From assembly GCF_029690045.1 (NCBI RefSeq), contig NZ_CP121464.1:2604001-2668000 (forward strand): DNA of 64,000 nucleotides, read 5' to 3'. Positions 24,350 through 35,518 of the stretch are shown here, in pieces. The notes beneath the pieces are model-generated. The model was not told where the DNA came from. It saw nothing but the letters and a program-made list of their open reading frames with translations, and did no database searches. The translations under genes were made by a program, and so were the position numbers. Numbering within the stretch: position 1 is the stretch's first letter; each line of letters starts with the position of its first letter. The stretch is from Janthinobacterium rivuli. Its GTDB lineage: Bacteria; Pseudomonadota; Gammaproteobacteria; Burkholderiales; Burkholderiaceae_D.

Positions 24350-24481
24350 TTCCCAACCCTGCTGGCCAGCCTGGAAGTGCTGTTGTGCCCTCCATGGCGG
24401 CTCTATTTTCAGTTTGCTGGAGGCAACGCCGCTGGCGCGTAAGGCACTTTGGTATCGTCAAAAACATTACTAATGGTTTTA

Positions 24482-24495
24482 TTGATCGATGTCAA
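24482..24495. promoter_or_regulatory. FNR/Anr-like box upstream of aspT
   Basis: TTGAT-CGAT-GTCAA matches the FNR consensus at 9 of 10 positions. It is 240 bp before the first aspT gene, so a long leader would be needed if it acts there. Confidence 0.5.
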
Positions 24496-24735
24496 ACAGA
24501 CGCTTCAATCGTGCGCAGGATGTTTGATGAAACGCAAGGCGAGTTCAACAGAACAGCTGTTGACACTTGTAAATTTTTCACCGAACATGATTCCTCGTAA
24601 CAACATTTCTCCGGCGCAAGCGCTTACCGCAGGTGTCGTGCGGGACCCTGTGCGCCCATTCAACAGTCAGCCGCCGCCAGTCGCCGAGCGCTCTGTTTCC
24701 TTGTAACCATCCGTTATCTTTTCGAAGGTTCACCC

Positions 24736-26418
24736 ATGCTCGAGTCGATCACGTCGGTATTGCACCAGGTGCCGGAACTGGCCCTGTTCCTGGCGCTGGC
24801 GCTCGGTTACGCGGTAGGGCAGATACGCTTCGGCCCCATCCAGCTGGGCGGCGTGTGCGGCACCCTGATCGCCGCGCTGCTGATCGGCCAGCTGGGCATC
24901 ACCTTGGACGCCAGCGTCAAGAACGTCTTTTTCATGCTGTTCATCTTTGCCCTCGGCTATGCGGGCGGTCCCCAGTTCTTTGCCAACCTGAATGCCAAGG
25001 GCTTGCGCCTGGGCCTGCTGTGCCTGATCGAAGTGGTGGTGGTGCTGGCGCTGGTGCTGCTGGCCACGCGTTTCCTCGGCCTGGACCAGGGCACGGCGGC
25101 CGGCATGATGGCGGGTGCGGCGACGGAGTCGGCCGTCGTCGGCACGGCCACGGACGCAATCTCGAAGCTGGCGCTGCCGGCCGCCCGCATCGCCGAGCTG
25201 CAAGCCAACGTGGTCACCGCGTATTCCATCACGTATATCTTCGGCCTGATCGCCATCGTCATCGCCACCAGCCAGATTTTTCCGCTGTTGTTGCGCGTCA
25301 ACCTGCGCGAGGAAGCCGATAAATTGTGGGAAAAGATGGGCGGCGCGCAGACCGATGGCGACGGCGTGCAGGCGACGCCGGACATGGTGGGCCGCGCTTA
25401 CCGCATCAGCCGCGGCGCGGGACGCCGTCTCGACGCCTTACAGCATATTTTCGCGGGCCGCGCCAGCATCACGCGCGTGCGCCGGCATGGCAAGGTATTG
25501 CCTTTGGAACCGGAATTGCGCCTGCGTAACAACGACGAAGTGCTGGTGATCGGCCACCGTCCCGCGCTGGTGGCGGCCGAAGCCATCCTGGGCGAGGAAT
25601 TTGCCGACACGACGGGCTTGAACATGGCTGTCTCCGCAGTGGAAGTGGTGCTGCAGCAAGCATCACTGGTCGGCCAGCCCTTGCGTCAGCTGGCCTTGCC
25701 TTCGGGCGTGCACGTGGCGGCCGTCGTCCGTGGCGAGCACAGCATGCCGCCGCTGCCTGACCTGACACTGCAGCGCGACGACGTGCTGCGCCTGTACGGC
25801 ACGACGGAAGGGCGCGAGCTGAACACGGCGCTGGCCGCCATCGGCAAGCGCGTGCCCACCGGGGACCGCAGCAATATCGTCTACGCCAGTATCGGCATCG
25901 TGCTGGGCGTGTATATCGGCGGCTTCAGTGCCAAGCTGGGCGGCATCCCGTTTTCGCTGGGCACGGGCGGCGGCGCCTTGCTGACGGGCCTCGTGTTTGG
26001 CTGGTACCAGGCGAGAAAACCGGGCATGCCGGACATCCACCCCAGCGCGCTCGACATGATGAAAGATATCGGCCTGGCCACCTTCATCGCCTGCGTGGGC
26101 CTGGCGTCGGGGCCGCAGGCGATCGATCTGATCCGCCAGTACGGCCTGTCGCTGCCGCTGATGGGCGTGTTGATCGCCGTCGTCCCCGCCTCGCTGTCCC
26201 TGCTGGTGGGGCACTTTTTCCTCAAGCTGGAAGCGCCCGTGCTCCTGGGCGCCATCGCCGGGCAGCAGTGCAGCACGCCGGCCCTGTCCGCCGTGCAGAA
26301 CGCGGCCGGCAATTCCACGCCCTTGCTGGGCTACACGATCACGTATGCGATTTCGAACGTGGTGCTGCCCCTGCTGGGGCCGCTCATCGTGGCCCTGGCC
26401 GGGTCGGTGCACGCATAA
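24736..26418 (+). CDS. Aspartate:alanine antiporter, AspT family, copy 1
   Basis: 560 residues of the AAE (aspartate:alanine exchanger) family. Two membrane bundles (about residues 10-185 and 375-558) flank a hydrophilic centre with two TrkA-C/RCK-C-like domains (RRLDALQHIFAGRASITRVR and LVGQPLRQLALPSGVHVAAV). The glycine-rich pore motifs GMMAGAATESAVVGTATDAI and GAIAGQQCSTPALSAVQNAA are the family signature. AspT exchanges external aspartate for the alanine made inside by decarboxylation; one proton is consumed inside, so the cycle makes proton motive force. A second, similar aspT and the decarboxylase gene follow on the same strand. The start at 24736 has CGAAGG upstream. Confidence 0.88.
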   Translation: MLESITSVLHQVPELALFLALALGYAVGQIRFGPIQLGGVCGTLIAALLIGQLGITLDASVKNVFFMLFIFALGYAGGPQFFANLNAKGLRLGLLCLIEVVVVLALVLLATRFLGLDQGTAAGMMAGAATESAVVGTATDAISKLALPAARIAELQANVVTAYSITYIFGLIAIVIATSQIFPLLLRVNLREEADKLWEKMGGAQTDGDGVQATPDMVGRAYRISRGAGRRLDALQHIFAGRASITRVRRHGKVLPLEPELRLRNNDEVLVIGHRPALVAAEAILGEEFADTTGLNMAVSAVEVVLQQASLVGQPLRQLALPSGVHVAAVVRGEHSMPPLPDLTLQRDDVLRLYGTTEGRELNTALAAIGKRVPTGDRSNIVYASIGIVLGVYIGGFSAKLGGIPFSLGTGGGALLTGLVFGWYQARKPGMPDIHPSALDMMKDIGLATFIACVGLASGPQAIDLIRQYGLSLPLMGVLIAVVPASLSLLVGHFFLKLEAPVLLGAIAGQQCSTPALSAVQNAAGNSTPLLGYTITYAISNVVLPLLGPLIVALAGSVHA

Positions 26419-26474
26419 GTAATCAGCAAGAGCACAAGTAGTAAAGAATTCCTTCAACACGAAAGGCGGTCCGC

Positions 26475-28163
26475 ATGGAATGGTTGCATGAGTTATTCAA
26501 GAAGTCGCCTGAAATTGCCTTGTTTCTCTCCCTGGCAGCGGGTTATTACATCGGCAAAATCAAGTTCGGCTCGTTTCAGCTGGGCGGGGTCGCCGGTTCA
26601 CTGCTGGTGGCGGTACTCGTCAGCCAGGTAGGCGTCGCCATCGATCCTGGCGTCAAGTCGGTGCTGTTCGCCCTGTTCATTTACGCGGTCGGCTATGAAA
26701 GCGGGCCGCAATTTTTCAATTCGCTGGGGCGCCAGTCGGTGCGCGAAATCATCCTGGCCGTCGTGCTGGCAGTGACGTCGCTGCTGACGGTGGTCATCCT
26801 GGCCAGGCTCTTTGGCCTGGATAAGGGCCTGGCGGCCGGCGTGGCGGCGGGCGGCTTGACGCAGTCGGCCATCATCGGCACGGCCGGCGACGCGATCACC
26901 AAGCTGGGCCTGGCGGCCGAGGAAGTGGCGCGCTTGCAGGGCAACGTGGCCGTCGGCTATGCCGTCACGTATGTGTTCGGCTCGTTTGGCGCCATCATCG
27001 TTTGCGTCAACATCTTGCCAAAGCTCATGGGACGCACTATCCGCGAAGACGCGATCAAGGCGGAAACGGCGCTGCAGGCGGGCGTGCAGGTGCTGGGGCC
27101 GGGCCAGACGCCGGCCGCGCCTGACCTGATCGGCCGCATCTACGACGTGGGTCCCGGTGCCGGCCGTTCCGTGGAAGAGATTGAAAGCGCCCATCCGAAC
27201 ACGGCCATCACTATCGAGCGCGTGAAACGCAATGGCCAGATCATCGACGTCAGTCCGGACCTGGTGCTGGCGGCCGACGATATCGTGCTGCTGGTGGGCC
27301 GGCGCGAAGCCATGCTCAGCGTGTCTTCCCAGCTGGGCAAGGAATTGCTGGCCGTCGAAGGCATGGAACTGGTGATGCAGCGCCGCGACATGGTGCTGAC
27401 CAACAAGGCTTACCACAACAAGACGGTGGGCGAGATCCGCAGCGCCACGGCGCCGGGCGTGCGTCACGGCATCTTTGTCGTGCAACTGAGCCGCATGGGC
27501 AAGATCCTGCCGATGCAGGCGGAAACCATCGTCCAGACGGGTGACGTGGTGACCATCTACGGCGCCGAGCAGGACGTCAAGCGCGTGGCGGCCGAAGTGG
27601 GCTACATGATCGTGCCAAGCGCCAAGACGGATTTTGTTTACATGGGCGCCGGCCTCGTCGTCGGCCTGCTGGTGGGCTTGCTGGTGGCGCGCATCGGTTC
27701 GATTCCACTGACCCTGGGCAGCGGCGGCGGCGTTCTGCTGTCGGGCCTGGTATTCGGCTGGTTCCGCGCCAAGCGCCAGACCTTCGGCTACATGCCCAGC
27801 GGCGCCGTGCAAATCTTGAAAGACCTGGGCCTGGCCGGCTTCGTTGCCGTCGTCGGCCTCACGTCCGGCCTGCAAGCCGTGCAAACCGTGCGCGAACACG
27901 GCCTGACCCTGTTTGGCGTGGGCGTGGTGGTGACCATCTTGCCGATGATTTTGACCATGCTGATCGGCCGCTACATCTTGCGTTATGACAACGTGGCCGT
28001 GTTTGCGGGCGCCTTGTCCGGCTCGCGCAGCGCCAATCCCGCGTTCGGCGAAGTGCTGAACGCGGCGCAAAACTCGATTCCCACCGTACCGTTTGCCATC
28101 ACGTATGCCCTGGCCAACGTTTTCCTGACCTTGCTGGGGCCGCTGATCGTGGCCTTCGTCTGA
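26475..28163 (+). CDS. Aspartate:alanine antiporter, AspT family, copy 2
   Basis: 562 residues, colinear with the preceding gene: membrane segments at both ends, central TrkA-C-like domains (IESAHPNTAITIERVKRNGQ; MVLTNKAYHNKTVGEIRSAT), and the pore motifs GVAAGGLTQSAIIGTAGDAI and GALSGSRSANPAFGEVLNAA. The two copies differ clearly in these motifs (TESAVVG against TQSAIIG; QQCSTPAL against SRSANPAF), so they are old duplicates and not a recent copy. AAAGGCGG precedes the start. The gap to the decarboxylase gene is 45 bp with AAAGGAG, so transport and decarboxylation are made together. A heteromer, or two exchangers with different substrates, are both possible. Confidence 0.88.
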   Translation: MEWLHELFKKSPEIALFLSLAAGYYIGKIKFGSFQLGGVAGSLLVAVLVSQVGVAIDPGVKSVLFALFIYAVGYESGPQFFNSLGRQSVREIILAVVLAVTSLLTVVILARLFGLDKGLAAGVAAGGLTQSAIIGTAGDAITKLGLAAEEVARLQGNVAVGYAVTYVFGSFGAIIVCVNILPKLMGRTIREDAIKAETALQAGVQVLGPGQTPAAPDLIGRIYDVGPGAGRSVEEIESAHPNTAITIERVKRNGQIIDVSPDLVLAADDIVLLVGRREAMLSVSSQLGKELLAVEGMELVMQRRDMVLTNKAYHNKTVGEIRSATAPGVRHGIFVVQLSRMGKILPMQAETIVQTGDVVTIYGAEQDVKRVAAEVGYMIVPSAKTDFVYMGAGLVVGLLVGLLVARIGSIPLTLGSGGGVLLSGLVFGWFRAKRQTFGYMPSGAVQILKDLGLAGFVAVVGLTSGLQAVQTVREHGLTLFGVGVVVTILPMILTMLIGRYILRYDNVAVFAGALSGSRSANPAFGEVLNAAQNSIPTVPFAITYALANVFLTLLGPLIVAFV

Positions 28164-29819
<1,656 letters not shown>

Positions 29820-29844
29820 CTGGCTTGGCTGAGGTTTGACCGCA

Positions 29845-29876
29845 ACGGGCGCCCCGCAAGAGGCGCCCGTTTTTTT
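29845..29876 (+). terminator. Rho-independent terminator after aspD
   Basis: ACGGGCGCC (29845-29853) and GGCGCCCGT (29862-29870) form a perfect 9-bp stem with an 8-nt loop, followed by a run of seven T. It lies 25 bp after the aspD stop. Confidence 0.95.
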
Positions 29877-29996
29877 GTTTCAGTTCCAGTAACCAATAGT
29901 GCAGGCTGGAATGGACATCCATGGATATAATTGCTATTGCGAAAGTATAAACATGGCAACCCCGTGCTTTCCCCTCATTCATTGACTGGACGCTAC

Positions 29997-31406
29997 ATGG
30001 GCAGATTGCAAGGACACATATCATTATTGCTGGCGGGCGCGCTGGGCGCGGCCATGCCCGCCCAGGCGGAACCGCTGACCTTTAACGAAGCGCTGCAGCA
30101 AGCGGCCAGGGCTTCGGGCGCCGTGCAGGGCGCCGCGCTCGACGTGCGGGCCAAAACACTGAAGGCCGAAGCCTTGTCGAATATCGATGGTCCTTCCGTG
30201 GACTTGACGGCGTTTCGCGGCCGGTTGTCGACGGATTTGAGTATCGATACGAGCGGCCTGGCCGGCGTGGTGGGCGGCATCGAATCCGCGCTGCCGGCGA
30301 TTCCCGGCTTGCCCACGCCGCACATTCCCAATTCCCTGAACCGCGAAGTGGTGACGGATTTGACGTCGTTCGGCTTGCTGGGCATGTGGCCCATCTACAC
30401 GGGCGGGCGCCTGGACGCCGTCAAGGGACTCGCATCGAGCCTGACTCTGGCCGCGCAAGCGGAGCGTACGGAAGCGGAAGAGCAGCTGGCCACCCTGGTG
30501 GCGCAGCGCTACTTCCAGTTGCTGCTGGCCAAAAGAGTGGTGGCCGTGCGGGCCGAAGTGACGGCCGGCGTGACGCAGCACCAGCGTGACGCTGCCAGGC
30601 TGGAAAAGGGCGGCCTGATTTCGCGCGCGGAACGCCTGCGCGCCGATGTGGCCCTCGACAGCGCCCGCAGCGACGAAGCGCAGGCCCGCAGCGACGAGGA
30701 AATCGCCCAGGTGGCGCTTGATCGCTTGCTTGCCGTCAGCACGCAAGTGCTGCCCAGCACGCCGCTGTTCGTCAACAGCTTGCCGGTCGGTACTTTGCAA
30801 TCGTTCATCAGCACGGGCATGCGCGAAAACGCGAACTGGAAAAAGATCGACAGCAAGCGTGTGCAGGCCGAGCAAGCATTGAAGCTGCACGGCAAGGAAT
30901 ACGCGCCCACCGTCTTTGCCATCGGTAATTACAATTTGAACCGCGGCAATGAAAAGCTCGTGCGCTCGAACTGGGCCATCGGCCTGGTCGTGTCCGTGCC
31001 CCTCGTGCACCGCATCAATACGGGCAAGATGATCGCCGCCGCCAAGCTCGACCAGGAGCGGGTGGAAGTGGTGGCGCGCCAGGCCGAGCGCGACATTCCG
31101 ACCCTGATCGAAAAGAACTGGCGCGCGCTGGAAAACGCCCGCATCCAGTACCTGTCCACGGCGTCGTCGGTGGAACTGGCGCGCGAAAATATCCGCTTGC
31201 AAACGGTGGCTTTCCAGCAAGGGCAAGTGACGTCGCTGGAAGTGGTCGACGCGCGCCTGAACCTGGCCAAGGTCGAGACCCAACGCGCGCAGACTGCCTA
31301 TAACTATGTGATGGGGCTGGCGCAATTGCTGGAAGCGACGGGCGAAACGCAGCGCCTGGGCAGCCTGGCCGCCGCGGCCGATATCCAATTACCTGTGGAC
31401 AAATAA
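29997..31406 (+). CDS. TolC-family outer membrane efflux protein
   Basis: 469 residues from the ATG at 29997, which opens a signal peptide (MGRLQGHISLLLAGALGAAM, then PAQA). The mature chain starts EPLTFNEALQQAARASGAVQ and has the long helical repeats of outer-membrane-efflux proteins (QRYFQLLLAKRVVAVRAEVT; NIRLQTVAFQQGQVTSLEVV; DARLNLAKVETQRAQTAYNY). It should form the trimeric outer-membrane duct of the exporter encoded by the next three genes; two bases separate it from the HlyD gene. A TATAAT at 29926-29931 may be the -10. Confidence 0.88.
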   Translation: MGRLQGHISLLLAGALGAAMPAQAEPLTFNEALQQAARASGAVQGAALDVRAKTLKAEALSNIDGPSVDLTAFRGRLSTDLSIDTSGLAGVVGGIESALPAIPGLPTPHIPNSLNREVVTDLTSFGLLGMWPIYTGGRLDAVKGLASSLTLAAQAERTEAEEQLATLVAQRYFQLLLAKRVVAVRAEVTAGVTQHQRDAARLEKGGLISRAERLRADVALDSARSDEAQARSDEEIAQVALDRLLAVSTQVLPSTPLFVNSLPVGTLQSFISTGMRENANWKKIDSKRVQAEQALKLHGKEYAPTVFAIGNYNLNRGNEKLVRSNWAIGLVVSVPLVHRINTGKMIAAAKLDQERVEVVARQAERDIPTLIEKNWRALENARIQYLSTASSVELARENIRLQTVAFQQGQVTSLEVVDARLNLAKVETQRAQTAYNYVMGLAQLLEATGETQRLGSLAAAADIQLPVDK

Positions 31407-31408
31407 TA

Positions 31409-32383
31409 ATGAGTACCTCCAAAAAACCGTTGGCCATAGTCGCCGCAGTGATTGTTCTGGCTTTCGTCGGCTGGGGCTTGTACCAGGCATTCCAGCCGCA
31501 GCGCCTGCCTTTGCAGGGGCAGATGGATGCGCAGGAAGTCAATGTCTCGTCGAAAGTGCCGGGCAGGGTGGGCGAGCTGTACGTCAAGCTGGGCCAGACG
31601 GTGCCGAAAGGTGAGCTGCTGTTCCAGCTGACGAGTCCGGAAGTGGATGCGAAGATCGCGCAGGCGACGGCCGCCACGCAAGCGGCCGAGGCCGTGGCGC
31701 AAAAGGCGCAAGCGGGGGCGCGTCCGGAAGAAGTCGCCGCCGCCAAAGCCAACTGGGAGCGGGCGCAAACGGGCGCCACCATCGCCAAAACCACGTACAC
31801 CCGCGTCAATAATATGTACGAGCAAGGCGTGATCGCCCAGCAGAAACGCGATGAGGCGCAAGCGCAATGGCGCGCCGCCGACCAGCTGGCGCAGGCGGCC
31901 CGCGCCCAATATGACATGGCGCAAAAGGGCGCTCGTCCGGAAGACAAGACGGCCGCCGCCGCCCAGGCGCGGCAGGTGGGGGCCGTGCTGACGGAAGCGC
32001 AGATCGCTTTGGCCGAAACGAAGATCGCCGCGCCTGTGGCGGGCCAGGTCAGCAAGATCCAGATACAGCCCGGTGAACTGGCGCCGCAAGGCTTTCCCGT
32101 GATTACCTTGGTGAACCTCGACGACGCCTGGGCCGTGCTGCAGGTGCGCGAAGATGAAATGGCCGCGTTTGCCATGGGCAGCACGCATACGGCGAATGTG
32201 CCGGCGCTGAAACAGCAGCTGAGCTTCAAGGTCAGTTCGGTCGCCGTGCTGCCGGACTTCGCCACGTGGCGCGCGGCCCGTCCGGGCGGCACGGATTTGC
32301 GCACGTTTGAAATCCGCTTGCGTCCCGCCATCAAGGTCGAGGGCTTGCGTCCGGGCATGTCGGTCGTGTTTCCACCGCTCTGA
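31409..32383 (+). CDS. HlyD/YhiI-type membrane fusion protein
   Basis: 324 residues. One N-terminal membrane anchor (LAIVAAVIVLAFVGWGLYQA) is followed by a split biotinyl-lipoyl domain (VNVSSKVPGRVGELYVKLGQ and IAAPVAGQVSKIQIQPGELA) around a long alanine-rich coiled-coil hairpin (about residues 75-200), and a beta-barrel. It bridges the inner-membrane permeases and the TolC-like duct. It belongs to the group paired with ABC-2 permeases (YhiI, YbhG). The gene lies two bases behind the TolC-like gene and six before the first permease. Confidence 0.88.
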   Translation: MSTSKKPLAIVAAVIVLAFVGWGLYQAFQPQRLPLQGQMDAQEVNVSSKVPGRVGELYVKLGQTVPKGELLFQLTSPEVDAKIAQATAATQAAEAVAQKAQAGARPEEVAAAKANWERAQTGATIAKTTYTRVNNMYEQGVIAQQKRDEAQAQWRAADQLAQAARAQYDMAQKGARPEDKTAAAAQARQVGAVLTEAQIALAETKIAAPVAGQVSKIQIQPGELAPQGFPVITLVNLDDAWAVLQVREDEMAAFAMGSTHTANVPALKQQLSFKVSSVAVLPDFATWRAARPGGTDLRTFEIRLRPAIKVEGLRPGMSVVFPPL

Positions 32384-32389
32384 TACGAG

Positions 32390-33571
32390 ATGAGGGAGAT
32401 TGACAAAGAGCAGCCGGCGGCGCTGGCACGCGAGTGGCGGCGCTTGCGCGGCGACTTCTGGGACTTTGGCATGCTCAGCTGGATTCCAGTCGTGCTGTGC
32501 GGCATGTTGTGGCTGGTGTTTTCGGCCGGCATCGCGCGCGACTTGCCCATCGTCGTCATCGACAACGATAACTCCACCTTGTCGCGCCAGCTGACGCGCT
32601 GGCTCGACGCCTCGCCAGGCATCGCCGTGGCGGCGAAAGTGGCGTCCAGCGACGAAGCTTTGCACCGCTTGCGCGAACGCACGGCATTCGGCTACCTGCT
32701 GATCCCCGACGATTTCGAGCAGAAACTGCTGGGCGGACGCCAAGCCACCGTGCAATGGCTGTACAACGCGCAGTTTTCCTCGCACGCGGGCGCCTTGCTG
32801 CGCGACGTGCGCACGGTCAGCACGACCTTGTCGGCCGGCATCGAGATGACGGCGCGGGTGAAAAAGGGCATGCCGGGCGTGCAGGCTGCCGCCCAGTTCG
32901 AACCGATACGCACGACCTTGAACAGTCTATACAACGAAAACACCAGCTATGAAGCGTTTCTGACCCTGGCCCTGATGCCGGCCATGCTGCAGATTTTCAT
33001 CGTCGTCGCCATCGTCACGAGCATCGGACGCGAGTTGCGCGATGGCACGGTGCCGCAATGGCTGGCCTCGGCGAAGGGCAGCTGGCTGCGCGCCATCGGC
33101 GCCAAGCTGCTGTTTCCCTTGCTTGCTTATGTTGCGCTGGCGCTGCTGTACCTGCTGTTTTTCAGCCTGGCGCGGGGCTGGGCCGTGGCGGGCAGCTTGC
33201 CGGCGTTACTACTGAGCATGTTGCTGCTGGTGCTGGCCTATTGCGGCCTGGCGACCTTGCTGATCGCCGCCACCTTGTCCCTGCGTCTGGCCCTGTCGGG
33301 CGCGGCCTTCATCACGGCGCCGGCCTTCGCATTTGCGGGCCAGGCCTTTCCCTTGATGGCCATGCCGGCGCCAGCCCGCGTCTGGGCGCAAGCCTTGCCG
33401 CTCACGCATTATCTGCAGCTGCAAACGAAATACTGGCTGGCCGGCGCGCCCTGGCGTTATGGCGTGCAGGAAATGTTGATACTGGCAGGCTTTGCCATCG
33501 GCTGCGGCGCCGTGGGCGTGTTCCTGCTGGCGCGCCGCGCAAATGCGCCTGCCGCCTGGGGGCGCACATGA
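32390..33571 (+). CDS. ABC-2-type exporter permease (YhhJ/YbhR-like), first copy
   Basis: 393 residues. An N-terminal membrane helix (FGMLSWIPVVLCGMLWLVFS) is followed by a ~140-residue periplasmic domain beginning LPIVVIDNDNSTLSRQLTRW and by five C-terminal helices (ALMPAMLQIFIVVAIVTSIG through MLILAGFAIGCGAVGVFLLA). This is the ABC2_membrane_3 layout of drug or lipid exporters. No ATP-binding cassette is encoded in this operon, so the motor must come from elsewhere or the pair works differently. Its stop overlaps the next gene's start as ATGA. Confidence 0.85.
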   Translation: MREIDKEQPAALAREWRRLRGDFWDFGMLSWIPVVLCGMLWLVFSAGIARDLPIVVIDNDNSTLSRQLTRWLDASPGIAVAAKVASSDEALHRLRERTAFGYLLIPDDFEQKLLGGRQATVQWLYNAQFSSHAGALLRDVRTVSTTLSAGIEMTARVKKGMPGVQAAAQFEPIRTTLNSLYNENTSYEAFLTLALMPAMLQIFIVVAIVTSIGRELRDGTVPQWLASAKGSWLRAIGAKLLFPLLAYVALALLYLLFFSLARGWAVAGSLPALLLSMLLLVLAYCGLATLLIAATLSLRLALSGAAFITAPAFAFAGQAFPLMAMPAPARVWAQALPLTHYLQLQTKYWLAGAPWRYGVQEMLILAGFAIGCGAVGVFLLARRANAPAAWGRT

Positions 33572-34716
33572 TGTGGCAATCCTTCCGCTCCACCTGGCGC
33601 GCCATGCTGACGGACAAGGGCGCGCTGACCTTGCTGTTCATCGGCGGCATCATCTATTCCTTCTTTTATCCACTGCCATACTCGACGGAAATCGTCCAGC
33701 GCGTACCCGTGGCCGTCGTTGACCAGGACCGCAGCGCCATGTCGCGCCAGTTGACGCGCTTTGCCATGGCCCATCCCTCGCTGCAGGTGATCGCCGTCAC
33801 GCCGGACTTGCCCGTCGCGCAGGACTTGCTGTGGCGCGACGAAGTCATGGGCGTCTTGATCATTCCCGACGGCTTGCAGACGGACGTGCTGGCCGGACGC
33901 GCTGCCCACGCGCAGGTGGCAGGCAATGGCTTGTATCTGATGCTCAACAAGGTGGCCCTGAATGGCCTGGCCGAAGTGGTGGGCACGGTGTCGGCCGGTA
34001 TCGAATTGAAACGTCTGGGGGCGGGTACGCCATCGACCGTGCAGGCCAACCAGCAGCGCTCGCCCATCGCCTTCGACGCCGTGCCCCTGTTTAACGTCAA
34101 GGAAGGCTATGGCGCCTATGTCGTGCCCGGCGTGGCGACCTTGATCGTGCAGCAGACCTTGCTGATCGGCATGACCATGCTGTTCGGCACCTGGTACCAG
34201 CGCAAGAGTTTCCCCGTGGCCGGCAAGCGCACGGCGGGTGCTTACATCGGCATGCTGCTGGCGTTTGCCTGCGTGGCGTTCCTCAACTGCTGCTATTTCT
34301 TCGGCTTCGTCTTCTGGTTCCAGGATTACCCCCGTGGCGGCAACTTCGGCGGCATGCTCTTGCTGCTGGTGCTGTTTTCGCTGGCGGAAGCGGCTTTCGG
34401 CATGCTGCTGGGCATGCTGTTCCGCACACGCGAACGGGGCACGCAGCTGATGATCGCCACCTCGATGCCCGTGCTGTTCCTGGCGGGCCTGACCTGGCCC
34501 GTGTCGTCCATGCCCGTCGTGCTGCAATGGCTGCGCTGGCTGCTGCCATCGACGGCCGGCATCCAGGGCTTTGTCGCGCTCAACCAGATGGGCGCTTCGC
34601 TGTATGAAATCCGCCATGAAGTGGCGGGCTTGCTGGCCTTGCTGGTAGCCTGCGTGGCGCTGGGCTGGTGGCGCTGGCGCGCCGAGGCGCCAGCGCCCAT
34701 TGTCCAGCAAGGATGA
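33568..34716 (+). CDS. ABC-2-type exporter permease (YhhJ/YbhR-like), second copy
   Basis: 382 residues, paralogous to the preceding permease: the periplasmic domain opens VPVAVVDQDRSAMSRQLTRF, matching the same block in the first copy, and the same five C-terminal helices follow (VPGVATLIVQQTLLIGMTML; GMLLAFACVAFLNCCYFFGF; MLLLLVLFSLAEAAFGMLLG). I start at the ATG at 33568, coupled by ATGA to the previous stop; a longer frame to 33058 is only a shadow. The two permeases probably form a heterodimeric channel. Confidence 0.87.
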   Translation: MMWQSFRSTWRAMLTDKGALTLLFIGGIIYSFFYPLPYSTEIVQRVPVAVVDQDRSAMSRQLTRFAMAHPSLQVIAVTPDLPVAQDLLWRDEVMGVLIIPDGLQTDVLAGRAAHAQVAGNGLYLMLNKVALNGLAEVVGTVSAGIELKRLGAGTPSTVQANQQRSPIAFDAVPLFNVKEGYGAYVVPGVATLIVQQTLLIGMTMLFGTWYQRKSFPVAGKRTAGAYIGMLLAFACVAFLNCCYFFGFVFWFQDYPRGGNFGGMLLLLVLFSLAEAAFGMLLGMLFRTRERGTQLMIATSMPVLFLAGLTWPVSSMPVVLQWLRWLLPSTAGIQGFVALNQMGASLYEIRHEVAGLLALLVACVALGWWRWRAEAPAPIVQQG

Positions 34717-35237
34717 GCATGAAACCAGAGAAAGCGCTGGAGCCCCAGCTGGCCGTGGCGGAAGAAAGATATGCCATGATTTTGGCATCGATCCAGGCTT
34801 TTGCGCAGTTCTGTGACGCACATGGCGACGACGACAATGCCGAATACGACAGACTCGCGGATCAATTGCAGACGCTAACGGGAAAAGATATCTCCCGCTT
34901 CAATTTGCGCGAGTGGTGGGAAGAGGAGGGCGCGGAAGTGCTGGCGTTCAGGATCGCCTTGCCCGACCCCGTGAAACTTGACGATGTCAGCAGGATGGAC
35001 ATCGCACACATCGTTGCCAGGATAGGCCGCTTCGAGCTGTCCGAAGAAGACGCAAGCGAACCAGGCTTCCAGCAGACATTCAGCGCTTTTCTTGATGACT
35101 ACTACCACGCCTGGTTGAAGCTGCACTGCAAGAGCTATAACTACAAGAAAATATTCGGTGCGCACAAGGACAAGGACGGAAAGCGCTTGTGGTTGACCGA
35201 CGACGAGAAGGTTGATGTACTCTGGCCGCAACGCTAG
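34713..35237 (+). CDS. Hypothetical soluble acidic protein, about 174 aa
   Basis: Unrecognised. It is helical and acidic (QLAVAEERYAMILASIQAFA, REWWEEEGAEVLAF, then FELSEEDASEPGFQQTFSAF and LDDYYHAWLKLHCKSYNYKK), with no membrane segment or signal peptide. The ATG at 34713 overlaps the permease stop (ATGA); the ATG at 34719 has AAGG six bases upstream and may be the real one. GC content is lower than in the permeases. It may be a trailing member of the exporter operon or an independent insertion. The following 281 bp up to the next gene hold no convincing frame; an AT-rich tract at 35435-35470 probably carries the next promoter. Confidence 0.6.
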   Translation: MSMKPEKALEPQLAVAEERYAMILASIQAFAQFCDAHGDDDNAEYDRLADQLQTLTGKDISRFNLREWWEEEGAEVLAFRIALPDPVKLDDVSRMDIAHIVARIGRFELSEEDASEPGFQQTFSAFLDDYYHAWLKLHCKSYNYKKIFGAHKDKDGKRLWLTDDEKVDVLWPQR

Positions 35238-35518
35238 CGACGGTATCCATCATGTGTACACCATGCAAGCTTGGCACACCAGGGCGGTGGCGTGCTGTCG
35301 TGGTGGGGCAAGGCAGGCTTATGGTCGCTTGGCTCTTTTTCTGCAATGCTGCCAGCAGCAGCCGGCAAAAACTGTCACGCCCGGGATCGGGCAGCTTGTC
35401 ACTGGCACGCGCGGCTGGCGAACTGAACAATGCTAGCTGGTACTTTATGTAATAATTTTACTTAGGTGAACCCGGCAAATGGCTGGGTTCGAAATTACTG
35501 ATTTTCTGAAAATTGTCC

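Larger units (their letters stand above)
24238..24735. other. 498-bp non-coding gap holding two FNR-like boxes
   Basis: This stretch is much poorer in GC than its surroundings and has only short, unconvincing open frames. It holds the promoter of the HMA gene (leftward) and the leader of the first aspT gene (rightward), with the two FNR-like boxes listed separately and a TTGACA at about 24560. I see no tRNA or repeat. Confidence 0.6.

Noticed and set aside
35238..35518. Short frames (35212-35436, 35252-35452) before the MoxR operon
   Set aside because: They overlap each other in different frames and lack ribosome binding sites and domain-like composition.
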